64,000 nucleotides of DNA from Xanthobacter agilis (GTDB taxonomy: Bacteria > Pseudomonadota > Alphaproteobacteria > Rhizobiales > Xanthobacteraceae), in the NCBI RefSeq assembly GCF_021730435.1, contig NZ_JABWGX010000002.1, positions 62,001 to 126,000 on the forward strand, in the 5' to 3' direction. The notes beneath the pieces are model-generated. The model was not told where the DNA came from. It did not search any database and saw only the letters and a list, made by a program, of their open reading frames with translations. Of the stretch, positions 60,339-64,000 are shown one piece after another (the stretch's first letter is position 1; each line of letters begins with the position of its first letter). The translations under genes and the position numbers were made by a program.

Positions 60339-61215
60339 CGGGTGCGGAGACCTGCGGGAAGCTCGCCCTTTCCCCTTCGACGGCCTTCAATCTCTACCCG
60401 AAGAGCCCGCCTCTCTATACCGCGCGGCGGTTCCCTCCTCGTTCCCCAAACGCCCCCGGCTCGCGCCTTATCCGCATGCCCCCTTGGGAGCGAGCGGGGG
60501 TAGAGCTGCCCGCGACGTGAAGCGCAAAAGCCGTGGAGGCCGCAGGCATCGCGCGACGTGTGCTCCGAACCCTCGCCTTTGCACGCCCGATTCGCACGCT
60601 GGCCGACGTCCGCCCAGGATCTCGGATGGACATCCCCGCGCTGACCTGCCCCCGGCGCCCGCCTGAGGACCATCGAACCCGCGCCAATCCATCGGCTACC
60701 ATTCCCAAAGCGGACGGGGGCCACACTCGTGAACCTCGTGAACAACGCATATCGGTTCACGGGACAAAAGCCACGACCGGACCGAACGACGCCGCCATCG
60801 CACCGATGTGCGAATCGCAGCTATTCCGCAGCGCGTCCATCGCCACGCGGCGTGTCCCCGATACCTTCCGGAGAAGCCGGCACATGCGGGCGACCAGAAG
60901 GCATCCGCACCACAGAAAAATGCAACTGAGACGCAGGCACATGTAATCGGATCCCATTGCGCGGCATCCGCTGCCGGCCACCTCATGTTCACATTGATGG
61001 ATACTTATTTCCCATAGGTAAGTGCATTATTGCACATGCGCCGCACGCGACATCATCCGCAAATGGCGGTCGGCCCGGTCATTTTCGCCTCAATTGTTGC
61101 CGCAATGATACAGAATTGCTGAAACCCTAGTGCTACAACCCTAGCGCTAGAGGGGCCGGTGAGATCACGACGCCGACCACCATAGGCAGTTTGAAAAACT
61201 GAAGAAGGGCTTATG
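60339..61215. other. gene-free interval between the two omp paralogues
   Basis: About 880 bp with no convincing coding frame. The left part is GC-rich; the right part (60950-61200) is AT-rich and includes the likely promoter of paralogue 2 and a direct repeat CCCTAGTGCTA/CCCTAGCGCTA (about 61126-61148). It looks like a decayed or regulatory spacer. Nothing further recognised. Confidence 0.5.
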
Positions 61216-61902
61216 ATGAAGCGGTTTCTGCTCGCCACCGTCGCTGTGGCCGCGCTTTCAGCTCCGGCGGCGGCTGCCGACCTCGCCACCAAGTATCCGG
61301 TGAAGGCCGTCGCGGCGCCCGTCTTCTCCTGGACCGGCTTCTACATCGGTGCGAACGCCGGCTACGGTGGCGACACCTACAATTACGACCTCTACGCCGT
61401 CTGGCTTCCAGTCAGGAGCGCTTCGATCACCTCGTCCGGCTGGTTTGTGGGCGGGCAGCTCGGCTACAATTACCAGTTCGCCAACAATGTGGTGGTGGGC
61501 CTCGAGACGGACCTTCAGTGGTCAAACATTTCCGGCACGCTGACCCTCGGCAACGCGTCCATGGGTTCGTCGCTCGATTATTACGGAACCATCCGCGCCC
61601 GCCTCGGCTATGCGTTCGATCGCTTCCTGCCCTATATCACGGGTGGCGCGGCCTATGGCCGGACCTCTTCCCAGGTGGGCTTCGGAATCCCGAGCTTCGG
61701 CACCTCCAGCACGAACTGGGGCTGGACCATCGGCGGCGGCGTGGAATACGCATTCACCAACAATTGGACATTCAAGGCCGAGTATCTCTATGTCGACCTT
61801 GGCACGTCGGACAATATCTTGCCCTTTACCGTCTATGGCTTGGACGCGGAGAACGACAACAAGTTCAACACCATCAAGGCTGGTGTGAACTACAAGTTCT
61901 GA
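61216..61902 (+). CDS. Omp25/Omp31-family outer membrane beta-barrel protein, paralogue 2
   Basis: A 228-residue protein closely similar to the preceding paralogue: same signal peptide style (MKRFLLATVAVAALSAPAAA), FSWTGFYIGANAGYGGD, YQFANNVVVGLETDLQW, YGTIRARLGYAFDRFLPYITGGAAYG and the AGVNYKF end. Surface loops differ, notably between strands 1-2 and in the TSSQVGFGIPSFGTSS region. The start at 61216 is taken by analogy; ATG 61213 is one codon earlier. It arose by tandem duplication. A terminator follows. Confidence 0.9.
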   Translation: MKRFLLATVAVAALSAPAAAADLATKYPVKAVAAPVFSWTGFYIGANAGYGGDTYNYDLYAVWLPVRSASITSSGWFVGGQLGYNYQFANNVVVGLETDLQWSNISGTLTLGNASMGSSLDYYGTIRARLGYAFDRFLPYITGGAAYGRTSSQVGFGIPSFGTSSTNWGWTIGGGVEYAFTNNWTFKAEYLYVDLGTSDNILPFTVYGLDAENDNKFNTIKAGVNYKF

Positions 61903-61924
61903 CCCCTGCCGTCAGCGTCCTGCG

Positions 61925-61955
61925 AAAGGCCCGCCGCCCATTGGCGGGCCTTTCT
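61925..61955 (+). terminator. intrinsic terminator after omp paralogue 2
   Basis: AAAGGCCCGCC (61925-61935) pairs perfectly with GGCGGGCCTTT (61943-61953), followed by CTGG. It lies 22 bp after the stop. Confidence 0.82.
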
Positions 61956-62052
61956 GGTCTTCGACGCCCTCGCGCTGCCGGCTCCACCCGCGCGCGTTCA
62001 TCCCGCGTCTTTCCCCTTTCGCGTGGGCGCGGAAATGCTCTAGCCTCCGGCC

Positions 62053-62967
62053 ATGAGCGCCGACATTCCCTTCGATCGCGATTTTGAATCCCCCGCCGGA
62101 CAGGTGGTGCCCGTCACGCCGCTGGTGCGGCGCGTGGTGGCGCCCAATCCCTCGGCGTTCACCTTCACCGGCACATGCACCTACATCATCGGCCGCGGTG
62201 AAGTGGCGATTCTCGATCCCGGCCCCGACAGCCCGGAGCATGTGGCAACCCTGCTGCAGGCCGTCGCCGGGGAAACCGTGTCCCATGTGGTGGTCACCCA
62301 CACCCACCGCGACCATTCACCGGCCGCGGCGGCCGTGAAGGCGGCCACCGGCGCAAAGATAGTGGGTTGCGCGCCCCATCGGGCCGCCCGCCCCCTCCAC
62401 ATCGGCGAGATCAACCCCCTTGATGCCAGCGCCGACATGGATTTCGTGCCCGATCATGCGCTGGCCGATGGCGAGATCGTATCCGGCCGCACCTGGACGC
62501 TGACCGCCCTCGCGACCCCCGGCCACACCGCCAATCACCTCGCCTTCGCGCTCAAGGAAGACGCCCTTTTGTTCTCCGGCGATCATGTGATGGCATGGGC
62601 GACCTCTATCGTGGCGCCGCCGGACGGCGCCATGGGCGATTACATCCACTCCCTCGAACGGCTCGGCCGGCGCGAGGAGCGGGTGTACCTGCCCGGCCAC
62701 GGTGGCGCGGTGCGCGATGCGCCGGCGTTCGTGCGCGACTATCTCGACCACCGAATCGCCCGCGAAACCGCGATCCTGCGCGGGCTCGACCGCGCGGCGG
62801 AAACCATTCCCGATCTGGTGCGCGGCATCTATATCGGCCTGGATCCGCGCCTGGTGGGAGCCGCCTCCCTCACCGTGCTGGCCCACCTGGAGCATCTGGT
62901 GGAGACCGGGCGCGTCACCACCGATGGACCGCCCGCCATCGACGGCCGGTTCCGCCTCCCGTCCTGA
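62053..62967 (+). CDS. MBL-fold metallo-hydrolase (LACTB2-like)
   Basis: A 304-residue metallo-beta-lactamase-fold hydrolase. The zinc motif is VVTHTHRDHSPAA, with further ligands in ALATPGHTANHL, LLFSGDHVMAW and YLPGHGGAV. The C-terminal winged-helix-like segment (LVGAASLTVLAHLEHLVETGRV) resembles that of LACTB2-type enzymes. The natural substrate is unknown; relatives act on RNA or thioesters. ATG 62053 is the start. It is followed by the SRAP gene after 35 bp. Confidence 0.9.
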   Translation: MSADIPFDRDFESPAGQVVPVTPLVRRVVAPNPSAFTFTGTCTYIIGRGEVAILDPGPDSPEHVATLLQAVAGETVSHVVVTHTHRDHSPAAAAVKAATGAKIVGCAPHRAARPLHIGEINPLDASADMDFVPDHALADGEIVSGRTWTLTALATPGHTANHLAFALKEDALLFSGDHVMAWATSIVAPPDGAMGDYIHSLERLGRREERVYLPGHGGAVRDAPAFVRDYLDHRIARETAILRGLDRAAETIPDLVRGIYIGLDPRLVGAASLTVLAHLEHLVETGRVTTDGPPAIDGRFRLPS

Positions 62968-63002
62968 GCCGGAGCCGCGCACGCGGCGGAAGGGGAACGC
63001 GC

Positions 63003-63710
63003 ATGTGCGGCCGTTTTGTCCAGCACCGGGCGCCCATCGCCTATGCGGAGCATTTCGGGCTCGATGTGGCGACGCTCCAATTGCCCAATTGCCCGCCCCG
63101 CTACAATGCGGCGCCGACCCAGGACCTGATGGTGGTGCGCCTCAATCCCCACACCGGCGCGCTTGATCTGTCGCTGCTCCGGTGGGGGCTGGTGCCGGTA
63201 TGGGCGAAGGACCCCGGCGGCGGCGCGCGCCTCATCAACGCCCGCTCCGAAAGCGTGGCTGAAAAGCCCACCTTCCGCGACGCGTGGCGCAAGAAACGGC
63301 GCTGTATCGTCCCCGCCGATGGCTTCTACGAATGGCGGCGGCGGAACGGCGCCGCGCAACCCTTCTACATCACCCCCGCCGATGGCGCGCCCATGGCCTT
63401 CGCCGGCCTGTGGGAAGGCTGGAAGGATCCGGCCACGGGCCAGTGGCTGCGCACCTTCACCATCCTCACCTGCGCGGCGAACGAAACTCTGCGCCCGCTG
63501 CATGACCGGATGCCGGTCGTGCTCGCCGAAGCGGACATCTCCCGCTTTCTTGCCGCCGATAATCCGCGTGACCTGCTGCGCCCGGCGCCGGCCGCCCAGC
63601 TCACCTTCTGGCCGGTGTCCCCGGCCGTGAACGCGGTGCGCAACGACGCCGCCGCCCTCATCGCCCCGGTGGCGCCGCCGGACGAAGACGCGACCGATCC
63701 CAGCGCCTGA
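63003..63710 (+). CDS. yedK: SOS response-associated peptidase (SRAP, YedK/HMCES family)
   Basis: A 235-residue protein whose Cys2 (MCGRFVQ) becomes the N-terminal residue and forms a stable thiazolidine link to abasic sites in single-stranded DNA. Other family sites are RYNAAPTQ, LRWGLVPVWAKD, INARSESVAEKPTFRDAWRKKRRCIVPADGFYEW with the key Glu, and the His in LHDRMPVVL. It protects abasic sites during replication. It starts at ATG 63003, 35 bp after the MBL gene on the same strand. Confidence 0.94.
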   Translation: MCGRFVQHRAPIAYAEHFGLDVATLQLPNCPPRYNAAPTQDLMVVRLNPHTGALDLSLLRWGLVPVWAKDPGGGARLINARSESVAEKPTFRDAWRKKRRCIVPADGFYEWRRRNGAAQPFYITPADGAPMAFAGLWEGWKDPATGQWLRTFTILTCAANETLRPLHDRMPVVLAEADISRFLAADNPRDLLRPAPAAQLTFWPVSPAVNAVRNDAAALIAPVAPPDEDATDPSA

Positions 63711-63713
63711 TGA

Positions 63714-63746
63714 GGGCCGCCCAAGGGCCGCCCAAGGGCCGGCCCC
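63714..63746. repeat. short tandem repeat GGGCCGCCCAA
   Basis: GGGCCGCCCAA occurs at 63714-63724 and 63725-63735 with a third, altered copy to 63746, just after the SRAP stop. No function evident. Confidence 0.6.
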
Positions 63747-63751
63747 GCCGC

Positions 63752-64000
63752 TCAGAGCGCTTCGCCGCGCAGCAGCTTCGGCACCGCGCCGGTCAGGCCT
63801 GCCGCATCGCGGATGAACAGGCCCTTGAGGCGCGGCATGCGGTCCACCAAGCCGAGCCCCACGTCGCGCAGCGCGCGCAAGGCGTCCGAATGGTTGGAGA
63901 ACAGGCGGTTGAGGCCATCGGTGGCGACCCCCATGGCCAAGGTGTCGAAGCGCCGCCAGCGCTGGTAACGCTCGAGCACCTGGGGCGCGGCGAAATCGAG
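63752..64000 (-). CDS. UbiH/Coq6-family FAD monooxygenase, C-terminal part
   Basis: The frame is open to the right edge; the visible 82 residues are the C terminus of a ubiquinone-biosynthesis FAD hydroxylase. The segment LERYQRWRRFDTLAMGVATDGLNRLFSN followed by ALRDVGLGLVDRMPRLKGLFIRDAAG matches the end of UbiH/UbiF/Coq6-type proteins. Such enzymes hydroxylate the ring of the ubiquinone precursor. The 5' part lies beyond the window. Which ring position it acts on cannot be decided from this fragment. Confidence 0.85.
   Translation of the reverse strand, partial: LDFAAPQVLERYQRWRRFDTLAMGVATDGLNRLFSNHSDALRALRDVGLGLVDRMPRLKGLFIRDAAGLTGAVPKLLRGEAL

Noticed and set aside
59492-60760. 422-residue minus-strand frame opposite the first omp gene
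   Set aside because: Shadow of the omp gene continuing into gene-free DNA; no ribosome site or domain.

Overview
The window is a high-GC chromosomal segment that reads as an alphaproteobacterium of the order Hyphomicrobiales (Rhizobiales), most likely close to Xanthobacteraceae such as Starkeya/Ancylobacter or Xanthobacter. The reasons are the sox gene order (F..D-C-B-Z-Y / A-X / W-V / S-R-T), a phaR-phaA-phaB polyhydroxybutyrate block, Omp25/31-type outer membrane proteins, and many short genes of a rhizobial type. No tRNA, rRNA, CRISPR, transposase or integrase was seen. This taxonomic placement is inference from gene content, not from a marker gene.

Layout. 0-3.5 kb: two overlapping pentapeptide-repeat genes, one carrying a DUF2169 domain, probably the edge of a type VI secretion/effector locus. 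3.6-7.9 kb: a MocR-type regulator divergent from an EamA exporter, then a Cache chemoreceptor. 8.1-20.3 kb: a complete thiosulfate-oxidation (Sox) locus. SoxAX, SoxYZ, SoxB and SoxCD form the periplasmic cycle. SoxW, SoxV and SoxS supply reductant. SoxF is a flavocytochrome c sulfide dehydrogenase flavoprotein. SoxT is a sulfur-compound transporter. SoxR is an ArsR-type repressor with the cysteine spacing of persulfide sensors. A DsrE-like exported protein sits between soxD and soxF.

20-35.5 kb: housekeeping and regulatory genes: a J-domain-like protein, serA, an EnvZ/OmpR-type pair, MarR, ilvE, an SDR, small membrane proteins, a DsbA-fold isomerase, an esterase, YjbQ, a LuxR-type response regulator, AmpG and an orphan sulfate-binding protein. 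35.7-43.4 kb: a thioredoxin-fold ferredoxin with a FixK/FNR-like box, argJ-mutT, an EamA permease, a histidine phosphatase, leuB, a hypothetical gene, a parvulin PPIase and rpmF. Two inverted copies of a roughly 98-bp two-hairpin element bracket the argJ-to-hypothetical block.

43.9-58.4 kb: a small membrane protein; phaR divergent from phaA-phaB; a thioesterase; an iron-ADH homologue lacking most metal ligands; a methyltransferase; a MarR/membrane-protein pair with a perfect operator; an SbmA-like ABC exporter; a GSU2403-type nucleotidyltransferase under two identical tandem operators; a short PhnA; an acyl-CoA synthetase; and a propionyl-CoA synthetase. 58.4-64 kb: a secreted Cys protein, two tandem Omp25/31 paralogues separated by about 1 kb of gene-free DNA holding a strong orphan terminator, an MBL hydrolase, an SRAP peptidase, and the 3' end of a UbiH-like monooxygenase.

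The strongest items for follow-up are the duplicated operator at the GSU2403 gene, the inverted repeats around argJ-leuB that may mark an inversion, the DsrE protein inside the sox operon with an ATTC-N8-GAAT site before soxC, and the metal-ligand-less ADH homologue. All gene calls are from reading the sequence; no database search was run.
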